Assembly: GCA_022764275.1 (NCBI GenBank)
Contig: JALERH010000156.1
Coordinates: forward strand, 1-51,078
Length of the DNA: 51,078 nt
Direction: 5' to 3'
DNA from: Blautia sp.
Lineage (GTDB): Bacteria > Bacillota > Clostridia > Lachnospirales > Lachnospiraceae
Made by a program: the position numbers and the translations under genes. The notes beneath the pieces were generated by a model, which had not been told where the DNA came from, did not search any database, and was given only the letters and a program-made list of their open reading frames with translations. Shown one piece after another: positions 15,106 through 23,709 of this stretch (its first letter is position 1; every line of letters begins with the position of its first letter).

Positions 15106-16830
15106 TCAACCCTCGATTCCCAGATAGGGGAGCACGTTTTCAAAAATACTCCGGATAACAGGCGCCGCCACAGTTCCTCCGTAATAAACTCCCTGAGGAT
15201 CATGTATGATGCACAAGCCCAGTATCTGCGGATTTTCTGCCGGGGCAAATCCGATAAAAGAGGAGATATACCGGTTTGCACTCCTGGGCAGCGTCTGAGA
15301 AGTTGCCGTTTTTCCGCCAATAGAGTACCCTTCTATCTTTGCATTGCGCCCTGAACCTTCGGAAACTACTTTTTCCAGAATATAACGTACAGTTTCCGAT
15401 GTTTTTTCCGAAACAATCCCCTCTTCCACAGGATACTCCAGTTTTTTTGCATAAGTACCGTCCGGACTCAAAACCGTGACCCCGAAATGTGGTGTGATCC
15501 GTCTTCCTCCGTTGATCAGGGAGCTGACCGTAGTGGCGAGCTGAATCGGTGTAATCTGGAAAGACTGGCCAAAGGAAACTGTGGCAAGCTCCACATTTCC
15601 CATATTCTCTTTCTTGTGCATGATCGTTCCCGCTTCTCCCGGCAGGTCTATGCCTGTTTTCTTCAGCAGACCGAACTGCTGAAAATATTTATAATAATTA
15701 TCAACGCCAAGGCGAAGGCCCACTTCAATAAAGACCGGATTGCAGGAATTTTCCGCGCCCTCTACAAAATTCTGTGACCCGTGTCCATTGCGGTTTGCAC
15801 AGTGGATTCGCCGGTCATCCACCACTTTATAGCCCGGACAGTAAAAACGGTCATCCAGTGATACCACGCCTTCCTCCAGCCCGGCTGACATGGTAATGAT
15901 CTTAAAAGTGGAGCCTGGCTCGTAAGTATCATTCAGGCATGGATTCCGCCACATCTGATTCAAAAGATCCTGTTTTTCCTCCTGGCTCATTCCTGTTGTA
16001 TCCACATCTGTGTTCAATTCAAATGGATGGTTTAAGTCAAATTCCGGCACATTGACACAGGCATAGATTTCCCCGTTCTGAGGATTCAAAAGAAGGATGG
16101 ACACCCGGTCGGCCTGTTTTTCTTCCATTACCTTTTTGGCTGCCTGCTGGGCAAATTCCTGGATATTCGCATCCAGACTGATCTGGAGATCATCCCCTGC
16201 CACAGGGTCGACCCGGCTTTCCCCGATCTCATCGATTTCCACGCCTCTTGCATCAGTGGTTGTAAGAATTTTTCCCGGCGTTCCTTTCAGAACTTCCTCA
16301 TATTTTACTTCCAGTCCAATGATTCCCTGATTGTCTGCTCCCGTAAAGCCCAGTACTTTGGAGGCAAGGGTACTGTAGGGATAATAGCGTTTGTAATCCT
16401 CGTCCACTTTCACTCCTTCAAGGCCATAATTTCGGATGGTATCGCCCACGGACTTTTCTACATTTGTCTTAATCCGTTCGATAGAAGACACTTTTTCCAC
16501 ACGTTTTCGAATATCTTCTTCATCCATAGACAGCTCCTTCGCCAGAACGGATATCACCTTTTCCGGATTCTTTATCTGGCTGTGAATGACAGAAATGGTA
16601 CAAACGGTTTTATTATCAGCCAGGACTTTTCCTGCAGCATCCAGGATCTTTCCTCTCGCTGCCTTGATATCTCTTTCACGTTCGTGAAGATCCTGTGCCT
16701 TTTCATAATAATAATCGGACCGGAACCCCATAAGCCAGATCAGTCTTCCCACCAGTCCCAGCATCATGGCAGCGCACAAAAGAAAAACCAGCCACACCTT
16801 TTTTCTGTGGAATGTCATATTTTTTTTCAT
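15106..16830 (-). CDS. Class B penicillin-binding protein, SpoVD/FtsI type
   Basis: 574-residue bitopic transpeptidase: a membrane helix at 11-34, a PBP dimerisation domain to about 210, then the transpeptidase domain. Active-site motifs are S307-T-F-K310, S362-C-N364 and K507-T-A509. The third motif is KTA instead of the usual KTG. No PASTA domain is seen, unlike B. subtilis SpoVD. It follows another class B PBP, as pbpB-spoVD do in Bacillus, so a sporulation role (cortex synthesis with SpoVE) is the likeliest reading. Its ribosome site GGGGG is buried in the hairpin at 16831-16884. Confidence 0.88.
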   Translation of the reverse strand: MKKNMTFHRKKVWLVFLLCAAMMLGLVGRLIWLMGFRSDYYYEKAQDLHERERDIKAARGKILDAAGKVLADNKTVCTISVIHSQIKNPEKVISVLAKELSMDEEDIRKRVEKVSSIERIKTNVEKSVGDTIRNYGLEGVKVDEDYKRYYPYSTLASKVLGFTGADNQGIIGLEVKYEEVLKGTPGKILTTTDARGVEIDEIGESRVDPVAGDDLQISLDANIQEFAQQAAKKVMEEKQADRVSILLLNPQNGEIYACVNVPEFDLNHPFELNTDVDTTGMSQEEKQDLLNQMWRNPCLNDTYEPGSTFKIITMSAGLEEGVVSLDDRFYCPGYKVVDDRRIHCANRNGHGSQNFVEGAENSCNPVFIEVGLRLGVDNYYKYFQQFGLLKKTGIDLPGEAGTIMHKKENMGNVELATVSFGQSFQITPIQLATTVSSLINGGRRITPHFGVTVLSPDGTYAKKLEYPVEEGIVSEKTSETVRYILEKVVSEGSGRNAKIEGYSIGGKTATSQTLPRSANRYISSFIGFAPAENPQILGLCIIHDPQGVYYGGTVAAPVIRSIFENVLPYLGIEG

Positions 16831-16884
16831 AAAAATCCCCCGCAGGAATGTGTCAGAATAATATATGACACGCCCCTGCGGGGG
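16831..16884 (-). promoter_or_regulatory. Terminator/attenuator hairpin covering a ribosome site
   Basis: Between the two PBP genes, CCTGCGGGGG (16875-16884) pairs perfectly with CCCCCGCAGG (16837-16846). An inner TGACAC/GTGTCA pair (16866-16871 and 16850-16855) extends the stem. On the minus strand the 3' arm is G-rich, and A-TTTTT then runs straight into the ATG at 16830. The structure therefore looks like an intrinsic terminator and also holds the only SD of the next gene. It should lower expression of the second PBP and of mraY-murD-ftsW behind it unless opened. Confidence 0.75.
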
Positions 16885-16896
16885 TATTCACCTGTG

Positions 16897-19143
16897 TTAT
16901 TCCAGTCCGGCCTCCTCATTGGTCAGACCTTCGCTTTCCATGTCGTTTCCCTGTATCGGATCACTGTCATCCTCAAGAGGTCCCGGTACACTGGTATCGG
17001 AGATTGCCTCAGGAAGTCCCTGTCCGCCTGAGGCGGTACCCACACCTTCCAGATTGGAAGACTTGATATGCTCCCCATTTTCGTTCAGCTGATAGGTTCC
17101 ATCATCATTGAGAAGATATCCATTTTCATCAATGCGCTTTCCATCCCAGTCGATAAGATTTCCGTCTGCGTCCACAAGGTTTCCGTTTTCATCCATCTGT
17201 CCGTCCGTGAAGTTTTCCAGCACACCGTCAAAGCCTTCCCACAATTCCGTCTCTGATACATAACCATCTTCTCCCGCTTCATCCGGCTCCACATTCAGAT
17301 AAGGCAGAAGCTCGGATAAAATTCCCTGGGCAATATACTGTGCATACGTACTGGACGCCTGATCCTCCACATTCGGTTCATCTACAACCACATAAATGAC
17401 CACTGCAGGATCATCTACCGGGGCAAACCCGATAAAGGATACCAGATACTTGTTGTTTCCTCGCGGAAATTTTTCAGCTGTACCGGTCTTACCGCCGGAG
17501 CTGTAGCCCTGCACCTTGGATGTCTGGCTGGTACCATGATCCACACTGGCCTGCATATAACTGCGGATGTCTGCAGAAATATTGGAAGATATGGTCTGCT
17601 TCAGCAACGTTGGGTTGATTGTTTTGATCACAGCACCACTGGAATTCTTAATCTTTTTCACCAGATGTGGCTGATAATAGTAACCGCCGTTTACAACTGA
17701 GCACATGGCATTGATTTCCTGTATCATCGTACAGGTAAAGCCCTGTCCAAAAGCAGAGCAGGCAAGCTCGGTCTCTCCCATCGTCTCCGTAGTATGGATA
17801 ATACCGGTTCCTTCATTTGGCAGGTCGATTCCGGTTCTGCTTCCAAAGTTAAACACACTCTGGAATTCGATAAATTCCTCCGCTCCCATGGAAGATGCGA
17901 TCTGCATCATACCATCATTGCAGGAATTTGCGATGACATCTGCCAGGGTCTCCGTACCGTGAGCATCCGGCCAGACAGCACATTTGATGGTGGTCATATT
18001 GCCCGGAACACCAAAGTTCTGGGAACCGTCGCACACAAAGGTATCTGTTTCGGAAATGTGCCCGCTTTCCAGTGCCGCAGACATTACAATAGGTTTCACA
18101 ACCGATCCCGGCTCATAGGCGTCCGTAATACAGAAATTACTCCACATGGCATTTAAGGCATTTACCGTCTCCTCATCGTTCATTGCCTTGATTTCTTCTT
18201 CTGAATATATATAGGACATATCTCTGGGATTGTTCAGATCGTAGCGGTCTCCGCCGTCCATTGCGAGAATTTCTCCGGTGGATGGGTCTTCTACGACCAC
18301 ACCTACATTTTTTGCACCCATTCGTTCGTTAAAAGCATTGACATATTTTTCTACGATCTGCTGAACACCGATATCGATCGTCGTCTCGATGCTGTTTCCG
18401 TTTACCGCCTCCACAATGGTCTGTTCCACATCGGAGTTGCTGTTAAAATACCCGTACTGTCTTCCATCGGTTCCTGTGAGAGTACTGTTATAATAGCTCT
18501 CCAGTCCGATATCTGCCACGTCACGGCTCAAAGTAAAGCCAATCGTATCACACGCGGTCTCGTTATAGGGGTAAACCCGCAGATAATCCTCTTCAAACCA
18601 GACCCCTTTTACGTTATTTTTTTCCCGGATCTGTTCTTTTGTCATGTTGGAATCTTCCGGAACCTCTGTGTACTCCTCAAAGGCCTTTTTGTCATCCATG
18701 GAAATCTGTTTTTTCAGAATCTGATACTGGCTGTTTTTCGTACTTTCTGCAGTAAGGCGGGAGCGGATGGTGTCCTCATCCAGCCCCAGCACCGTCGTCA
18801 GGGCACGGATGGTCGGCTCCATATAATCCTCATTGCTGTTCACAGCTTTACAATCCAGAATCACATTATATACCTTATTGCTGGTAGCCAGAAGATTTCC
18901 GTTCCGGTCATAAATATCGCCCCTCTTTGCGGGCATGACACGGCTTTCGTATTTCTGCTGCGCCTGGCTCAGCACCTGTTTTTTATATTTATCCCCGCTG
19001 GTCGCATTGATATATGTGATTCTTCCCACCAAACCGACTAAAGCCAGTAACACTACTGCAAATAGCATTACCAGCTTTTTCTTCATGGCATAATTTATTT
19101 TTCTCTCTGGTTTTCTCTTATTTTTTTTACTGATCGTGCTCAA
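16897..19143 (-). CDS. Class B PBP (FtsI/PBP2B type) with acidic repeat tail
   Basis: 748-residue septal transpeptidase candidate. Membrane helix about 23-43, dimerisation domain, and transpeptidase motifs S347-V-V-K350, S407-C-N409 and K552-T-G554. Past residue 620 it carries an unusual 130-residue acidic tail with D-E-N-G-N-L-V-D-A-D-G-N-L-I-D type repeats (about 649-690) and a Ser/Gly/Glu end. A TTG start is used, with GTAGGTGA about 5 nt upstream; the alternative ATG at residue 20 would remove basic cytoplasmic residues. It follows ftsL by 8 nt. Together with FtsW, FtsL and FtsQ it should form the septal synthase complex. Confidence 0.9.
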   Translation of the reverse strand: MSTISKKNKRKPERKINYAMKKKLVMLFAVVLLALVGLVGRITYINATSGDKYKKQVLSQAQQKYESRVMPAKRGDIYDRNGNLLATSNKVYNVILDCKAVNSNEDYMEPTIRALTTVLGLDEDTIRSRLTAESTKNSQYQILKKQISMDDKKAFEEYTEVPEDSNMTKEQIREKNNVKGVWFEEDYLRVYPYNETACDTIGFTLSRDVADIGLESYYNSTLTGTDGRQYGYFNSNSDVEQTIVEAVNGNSIETTIDIGVQQIVEKYVNAFNERMGAKNVGVVVEDPSTGEILAMDGGDRYDLNNPRDMSYIYSEEEIKAMNDEETVNALNAMWSNFCITDAYEPGSVVKPIVMSAALESGHISETDTFVCDGSQNFGVPGNMTTIKCAVWPDAHGTETLADVIANSCNDGMMQIASSMGAEEFIEFQSVFNFGSRTGIDLPNEGTGIIHTTETMGETELACSAFGQGFTCTMIQEINAMCSVVNGGYYYQPHLVKKIKNSSGAVIKTINPTLLKQTISSNISADIRSYMQASVDHGTSQTSKVQGYSSGGKTGTAEKFPRGNNKYLVSFIGFAPVDDPAVVIYVVVDEPNVEDQASSTYAQYIAQGILSELLPYLNVEPDEAGEDGYVSETELWEGFDGVLENFTDGQMDENGNLVDADGNLIDWDGKRIDENGYLLNDDGTYQLNENGEHIKSSNLEGVGTASGGQGLPEAISDTSVPGPLEDDSDPIQGNDMESEGLTNEEAGLE

Positions 19144-19151
19144 TCAATCAC

Positions 19152-19724
19152 CTACTTTGAATCAGGAATATCCTGGTACTGTCTTACGTAGCTGCCTCCC
19201 TCAGTGGTATATGTCATGGTCTGATCCTTTGAAGGGTATTTCATACCCAGACGGCCAATTGCGATTTTTTTAATCCTGCTCAAGTCCACATTGGATGTGA
19301 CCTGGCTTTCATATGCATCGTTATCCTCCCGAAGCTGTGCCAACTCGGATTCCAGTGCTGCCACCTCATTGATCCTACTGGTGTACTGAGATTTCAACTG
19401 GAGATAATTGATACAGCAAAACAAAACCGCAGCCGAAACCACAGCAATAAAAATAACAAATCCACGGCTCATGCTCATGGCCTTTGCCCTGTTTTTCTGT
19501 GCCTCTTTACTCAGGGCTCTTGCTCCCGGACGAATCAGCTCCTGGCTTGGTCCCTTCTGAGGTTTCGCCTGTTTTCTGACAGATGTCTGTCTGGATGGTG
19601 CATACCTTCTGTCCGGTATCTCCTGGAGCCTTCTGGCGGTACTTCCCTCTACGTATATTTCACTGGCGTTTCTGACGCTGCCTCTGTTTCTTCTTGCTGT
19701 TGCCGGTCTATTTGAATTCGCCAT
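19152..19724 (-). CDS. ftsL: FtsL-like cell division protein
   Basis: 190 residues. A long basic, Pro/Arg-rich cytoplasmic N-terminus (about 85 residues, longer than in Bacillus), one membrane helix (about 87-106), then a coiled coil (Y-T-S-R-I-N-E-V-A-A-L-E-S-E-L-A-Q-L). The C-terminal I-A-I-G-R-L-G-M-K-Y-P is the typical FtsL end. It would bridge FtsQ and the FtsW-PBP pair at the septum. FtsL proteins diverge strongly, so the call rests on topology, the G-M-x-Y-P motif and position between rsmH and the PBP. Confidence 0.82.
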   Translation of the reverse strand: MANSNRPATARRNRGSVRNASEIYVEGSTARRLQEIPDRRYAPSRQTSVRKQAKPQKGPSQELIRPGARALSKEAQKNRAKAMSMSRGFVIFIAVVSAAVLFCCINYLQLKSQYTSRINEVAALESELAQLREDNDAYESQVTSNVDLSRIKKIAIGRLGMKYPSKDQTMTYTTEGGSYVRQYQDIPDSK

Positions 19725-19750
19725 TCCATACCCCTTCTGAATCTAAAAAA

Positions 19751-20692
19751 TCATTCCAGGATCTTTCTCTCAAAAATCCTGAGTTTTGCACTCTTCGAAC
19801 GAGAGTTTTCTTCCATTTCCTCATCACTGGGAAGGATTGGTTTCCTGGTGATGACTCTCCCCCTGGACTTCTTCCCACATACACATACCGGAAAATCCGG
19901 CGGACAGGTGCAGGGATTCTCGTTTTTACGAAAAATCGTCTTTACGATCCGGTCTTCCAGCGAATGGAAGGTAATGATGCAGATCCTGCCTCCGTCATTT
20001 AAAATATCTATCATCCCGTCAAGGGACTCCCGAAGCACATCAAGCTCTCTGTTCAGTTCTATCCGGATAGCCTGAAAGGTCCGTTTGGCAGGATGTCCTC
20101 CGGATGCCTGCATTTTCATAGGAATTGCTCCCCGGATAATTTCAGTCAGCTCACCGGTAGTCGTGATAGGGGATTCCTTTCTGGCTGCCACAATATGCTT
20201 CGCAATGTTTTTCGCAAATTTATCTTCTCCGTAATCACGAATGATACGGTATAATTCCTGTTCCTCATAGCCGTTGACAATGTCACTGGCGGTCTGGCTC
20301 TGCCTCTGATCCATACGCATATCCAGCGGCGCGTCGACGCGGTAAGTAAAACCGCGCTCCTCATTGTCAAGCTGATAGGAAGACACTCCCAGATCCAGGA
20401 GAATTCCGTCCACCTTGTGTATCCCGCGGGCAGCAAGCTCATTCACCATGTAACAATAATTGCTGCGAATGATTGTCACCTGTTTATAGGCGGCCAGCCG
20501 TTCACTCGCAGCAATTATCGCATCTTGGTCTTGATCTATGCCAATAAATCTCCCCTTGGCAGAAAGTCTCCTGCATACCTCCAGGGCATGTCCCGCGCCT
20601 CCTAAAGTGCCATCCACATAGATTCCATCCGGTTTTACCCTTAAACCGTCAATGGTCTCTTCCAGTAATACAGATTTGTGTTTAAATTCCAT
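19751..20692 (-). CDS. rsmH: 16S rRNA m4C1402 N4-methyltransferase
   Basis: 313-residue SAM-dependent methyltransferase (MraW) that modifies C1402 in the ribosomal P site. Motifs are H-K-S-V-L-L-E-E-T near the start, the SAM site [21 protein letters not shown] and the late [10 protein letters not shown]. The ATG at 20692 has AGGAG about 7 nt upstream; eight additional upstream codons lack support. It is second in the cluster after mraZ, as in most Firmicutes. The C-terminal [12 protein letters not shown] segment is the family's normal cysteine cluster. Confidence 0.96.
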   Translation of the reverse strand: MEFKHKSVLLEETIDGLRVKPDGIYVDGTLGGAGHALEVCRRLSAKGRFIGIDQDQDAIIAASERLAAYKQVTIIRSNYCYMVNELAARGIHKVDGILLDLGVSSYQLDNEERGFTYRVDAPLDMRMDQRQSQTASDIVNGYEEQELYRIIRDYGEDKFAKNIAKHIVAARKESPITTTGELTEIIRGAIPMKMQASGGHPAKRTFQAIRIELNRELDVLRESLDGMIDILNDGGRICIITFHSLEDRIVKTIFRKNENPCTCPPDFPVCVCGKKSRGRVITRKPILPSDEEMEENSRSKSAKLRIFERKILE

Positions 20693-20726
20693 TTCCGTCT
20701 CCTGTTGGACTCCCAAAGATTTTCAA

Positions 20727-21158
20727 TTAAATGACAATACCCATCTTCTCCATACTTTCGGCGATGCTGTCCATATCGTCATAATTGCAATTCTCGCTCC
20801 ACTTTTCTTTGCTCCAGACCTCAACCCGGTTTAAATTACCTGTGAGCACCACATCCTTATCCAGACCAGCGAATTCACGTAACGTCTGCGGTACGAGAAT
20901 TCTCCCCTGCTTGTCCAGTTCACATGTGGTAGCGCCTGCTACAAAAAATCGTGAGAAGGCTCTTGCGTCTTTATTCGTAAGTGGTAATGCTCTGAGCTTC
21001 TCTTCAAAGGCTTCCCATTCATCCATCGGATAAATAAAAAGACAACCATCAAGTCCCTTGGTCAGGACGAACTCTTCCCCTAAGGGTTCCCTGAACTTGG
21101 AAGGGATAATCAAACGCCCCTTCGCGTCGATTGTATGATTGTACTCACCCATGAACAT
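20727..21158 (-). CDS. mraZ: Transcriptional regulator MraZ
   Basis: 143 residues, two SpoVT/AbrB-like halves. The family start [15 protein letters not shown] and the second D-x-x-G-R motif ([10 protein letters not shown]) are clear. MraZ forms ring oligomers that bind spaced repeats ahead of its own operon and tune dcw expression. The ATG at 21158 has GTAGGTGA about 5 nt upstream, better than the GTG three codons earlier. Its predicted operator lies at 21226-21272. Confidence 0.96.
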   Translation of the reverse strand: MFMGEYNHTIDAKGRLIIPSKFREPLGEEFVLTKGLDGCLFIYPMDEWEAFEEKLRALPLTNKDARAFSRFFVAGATTCELDKQGRILVPQTLREFAGLDKDVVLTGNLNRVEVWSKEKWSENCNYDDMDSIAESMEKMGIVI

Positions 21159-21225
21159 GTAACTCACCTACTCTCAGGAAATACGAGTCTCCCCCTCGTA
21201 CTTCAGGGTGTAAATGGTTTTCTCT

Positions 21226-21272
21226 GCCACTTCTCCTCCATTTGCCACCACTATTCTCCACTTTCTACCACT
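21226..21272 (-). promoter_or_regulatory. MraZ-box array
   Basis: On the minus strand, TGG triplets recur at exact 10-bp spacing (268-270, 258-260, 248-250, 238-240 in the 21,000s) with a fifth 11 bp on (227-229), in contexts AAGTGGTAGA, AAGTGGAGAA, TAGTGGTGGC, AAATGGAGGA and AAGTGGCAG. This matches the evenly spaced repeats bound by MraZ oligomers. The array begins about 10 nt downstream of the -10 box, so binding should block the transcript start. Confidence 0.75.
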
Positions 21273-21281
21273 TATGTGATT

Positions 21282-21310
21282 ATTCTAAACCATTTGTATG
21301 GAAATTACAA
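21282..21310 (-). promoter_or_regulatory. Promoter of the dcw cluster (mraZ)
   Basis: Minus strand: -35 TTGTAA (21305-21310), 17-bp spacer, -10 TAGAAT (21282-21287). The mraZ start lies about 120 nt downstream. Confidence 0.7.
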
Positions 21311-21356
21311 GTGGCAAACGAATTTTTTTTCTATGGAAAAGTTAATTCCTGAAAAG

Positions 21357-21390
21357 AAGAGCTCTGCCTTCCGTAGAAAGCAGAGCTCTT
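21357..21390. terminator. Bidirectional terminator after lgt
   Basis: AAGAGCTCTGC (21357-21367) pairs fully with GCAGAGCTCTT (21380-21390). It has a TTTTT tail on the plus strand and TCTTTT on the minus strand. It separates the ychF-lgt transcript from the mraZ promoter. Confidence 0.8.
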
Positions 21391-21392
21391 TT

Positions 21393-21587
21393 TCATGTCA
21401 TATTCTGATATTCGCTGATCAGTTCATCAAGTTTCCGGCTGATCTTCATGTTCTTCTGCAGATCCTCCCGGCTGTTGATCCGGTGATCCAGCTTTTTCTG
21501 AAGCTTCATTATTTTTCGGAACAGCTTCTGTTCCACCGTCATTATCCCGGACTTCTGCTTCCCGGGCAGCCCGTTCTTCTGCTTCAT
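21393..21587 (-). CDS. Spo0E-like aspartyl-phosphate phosphatase, overlapping lgt
   Basis: 64-codon frame whose C-terminus I-S-R-K-L-D-E-L-I-S-E-Y matches the Spo0E core (S-x-x-L-D-x-L-I). Spo0E proteins dephosphorylate Spo0A~P and delay sporulation. About 160 of its 195 bp lie inside lgt in another frame, and it ends just before the terminator. The start is uncertain: the ATG at 21587 has AGGAG 11 nt upstream, while an internal ATG at 21542 gives 49 residues. The overlap falls in the low-complexity lgt tail, which fits two genes sharing DNA. Confidence 0.6.
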   Translation of the reverse strand: MKQKNGLPGKQKSGIMTVEQKLFRKIMKLQKKLDHRINSREDLQKNMKISRKLDELISEYQNMT

Positions 21588-22476
21588 AATCCTGTTCTCT
21601 CCTGCGTTTTCTGAGTGCTGCCCTTTTTTTCGCCATGGTTCGCTTTACCGTGACCACGATGCCGCAGATAACAAACAATGCAGCAGAGATCGCCTGAGAA
21701 ATTCCAATGGATGTTCCCGGTATCAGAAGCTTGTCGGTACGAAGCCATTCAAAAAAGAACCGACCCAGACCATATCCGCTCAAATAACGAAGGAATATTT
21801 CCCCATGGAAACGCTTCTTTCTTTTCCAGACAAGAAGAAGTAAAAACAAAATCAGGCACCACAGGCTTTCATACAGAAATACCGGGTGTACCTGAATATA
21901 AGAGGTACCTCCCATGGTAATCAGATTTTCCCTCATGGCAGAGCTGACTTCTCCGGATCTCACGGCAGACAGCGGAAGCTGCATGGCAAGGACATTGTTC
22001 GTGTATTCGCCAAAGGACTCTCTGTTAAAGAGATCGCCCCACCTTCCTATTATCTGCCCAATGAGAATTCCCATACTGGCAGTATCTGCCATCTGCATAA
22101 AGGATAATTTTTTTATCCGGCAGAAAAGCGCAGCCCCAAGGGCGCCCCCCAGCAAACCGCCATAGAACGCCATACCACCGCTTCTGGCATTGAAAATCTG
22201 CATCACATTTCCCTTGTACTGATTCCAGGAAAAAGCCACATAAAACAGTCGGGCACCAATAAAACCAGTGACCAGTGCGATAATCGTCATGCTCAGATAA
22301 TTATCCTGATTCTCATTGCATCTTTTTGCCTCCAGTACCACGAAAGCAAGTCCGAGAATCATTCCCACCGCAATGAGCACGCCGTAAAAGGTTATCTCAA
22401 ACCCAAACACGCTGACAGATCTTCCCACATAATTGAAATTCAGTCCCAGATTGGGAAAACGAATCGACATATCCAT
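21427..22476 (-). CDS. lgt: Prolipoprotein diacylglyceryl transferase
   Basis: 349 residues. A membrane enzyme that moves diacylglycerol from phosphatidylglycerol to the lipobox cysteine of prolipoproteins. The family signature I-G-R-W-G-D-L-F-N-R-E-S-F-G is near residue 150, preceded by G-G-M-A-F-Y-G-G-L-L-G-G and followed by H-P-V-F-L-Y-E-S. About seven membrane helices end near residue 283. The remaining 65 residues are an acidic, Ala/Glu-rich tail not needed by the family, and this is the part shared with the Spo0E-like ORF. AAAGGTG precedes the ATG. It lies 12 nt after ychF. Confidence 0.94.
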   Translation of the reverse strand: MDMSIRFPNLGLNFNYVGRSVSVFGFEITFYGVLIAVGMILGLAFVVLEAKRCNENQDNYLSMTIIALVTGFIGARLFYVAFSWNQYKGNVMQIFNARSGGMAFYGGLLGGALGAALFCRIKKLSFMQMADTASMGILIGQIIGRWGDLFNRESFGEYTNNVLAMQLPLSAVRSGEVSSAMRENLITMGGTSYIQVHPVFLYESLWCLILFLLLLVWKRKKRFHGEIFLRYLSGYGLGRFFFEWLRTDKLLIPGTSIGISQAISAALFVICGIVVTVKRTMAKKRAALRKRRREQDYEAEERAAREAEVRDNDGGTEAVPKNNEASEKAGSPDQQPGGSAEEHEDQPET

Positions 22477-22488
22477 AAAACACCTTTA

Positions 22489-23586
22489 TTATACGTTGAA
22501 ACGGAACAGAATCACATCGCCATCCTGTACAACGTAATCTTTTCCTTCCATTCTTACCAGTCCCTTCTCTCTGGCCCCCGCATAGGAACCACAGTCCAGA
22601 AGATCCTGATAATTCACAACCTCTGCCTTAATAAATCCTCGTTCAAAATCAGAATGGATTTTTCCCGCTGCCTGAGGAGCCTTTGTACCGATCTTGATCG
22701 TCCATGCTCTTGTCTCATCTTCTCCGGAGGTCAGGAAACTCATCAGTCCAAGAAGATGGTAGCTTGCTTTTACCAGCTTTTCCAGACCGGATTCCTGAAG
22801 TCCCAGATCCTCCAGAAACATTTTTTTCTCATCCTCATCGAGTTCGGAAATCTCTTCCTCAATCTGGGCGCAGATTACAAAAATCTCACTGTTCTGCTCT
22901 GCTGCATATTTCCTTACTTCCTGCACATACTCATTGGAAGCGCCGTCATCTGCCAGGTCATCTTCGGAAACATTGGCTGCATAGATAACCGGTTTCCAGG
23001 TCAGCAGATTGTAAGTCGCCATCCATGCTTCCTCATCCTCTGTCTCCAGCTCCATGGTAATAGCCATTTTTCCATCTTCCAGATGGGCTTTGACCTTCTG
23101 AAGGAAATCCAGTTCCTTTGCAGCTTCCTTATCCATGCGCGCGGTCTTGGTCACTTTGGCAATTCTTCTCTCCAGAATTTCCAGGTCTGAGAAAATCAGT
23201 TCCAGATTGATCGTCTCAATATCTCTGAGCGGATCAATGCTGCCATCCACGTGGATAACATTCGAATCCTCAAAGCATCGAACCACATGAACGATTGCAT
23301 CCACCTCACGAATGTTCGCCAGGAACTGGTTACCAAGTCCTTCACCTTTGGATGCGCCTTTTACAAGTCCTGCGATATCTACAAATTCGATCACTGCCGG
23401 CGTCACCTTTTTGGAGTGGTAAAAATCCCCCAGAAGCGCCAGTCTCTCATCCGGCACAGTAACAACTCCCACATTCGGGTCAATGGTGCAGAATGGATAG
23501 TTCGCTGATTCCGCACCTGCCTTTGTAAGAGAATTAAACAGTGTACTTTTTCCAACATTCGGTAAACCTACAATACCAAGCTTCAT
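22489..23586 (-). CDS. ychF: YchF/OLA1-family ATPase
   Basis: 365-residue cytoplasmic P-loop NTPase of the Obg-related YchF group, which binds ribosomes and prefers ATP over GTP. It starts [16 protein letters not shown] (G1), then D-I-A-G-L-V-K-G-A (G3 region) and N-V-S-E in place of the usual NKxD, the family hallmark that changes nucleotide preference. The TGS-like end carries [19 protein letters not shown]. First gene of a two-gene transcript with lgt. Confidence 0.97.
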   Translation of the reverse strand: MKLGIVGLPNVGKSTLFNSLTKAGAESANYPFCTIDPNVGVVTVPDERLALLGDFYHSKKVTPAVIEFVDIAGLVKGASKGEGLGNQFLANIREVDAIVHVVRCFEDSNVIHVDGSIDPLRDIETINLELIFSDLEILERRIAKVTKTARMDKEAAKELDFLQKVKAHLEDGKMAITMELETEDEEAWMATYNLLTWKPVIYAANVSEDDLADDGASNEYVQEVRKYAAEQNSEIFVICAQIEEEISELDEDEKKMFLEDLGLQESGLEKLVKASYHLLGLMSFLTSGEDETRAWTIKIGTKAPQAAGKIHSDFERGFIKAEVVNYQDLLDCGSYAGAREKGLVRMEGKDYVVQDGDVILFRFNV

Positions 23587-23658
23587 AGCAAGTCCCTTTC
23601 CTTTATCTTTTTTCTCCGAAAATCTATTTTTTGATTATTTTCCCAATTTTCTTCACAT

Positions 23659-23687
23659 ATTCTACCATAACGTTCTCTTCGAATCAA
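23659..23687 (-). promoter_or_regulatory. ychF promoter
   Basis: Minus strand: -35 TTGATT (23682-23687), 17-bp spacer, -10 TAGAAT (23659-23664), about 75 nt before ychF. Confidence 0.65.
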
Positions 23688-23709
23688 CCGGGTATTCTTG
23701 CGCCTCTCT

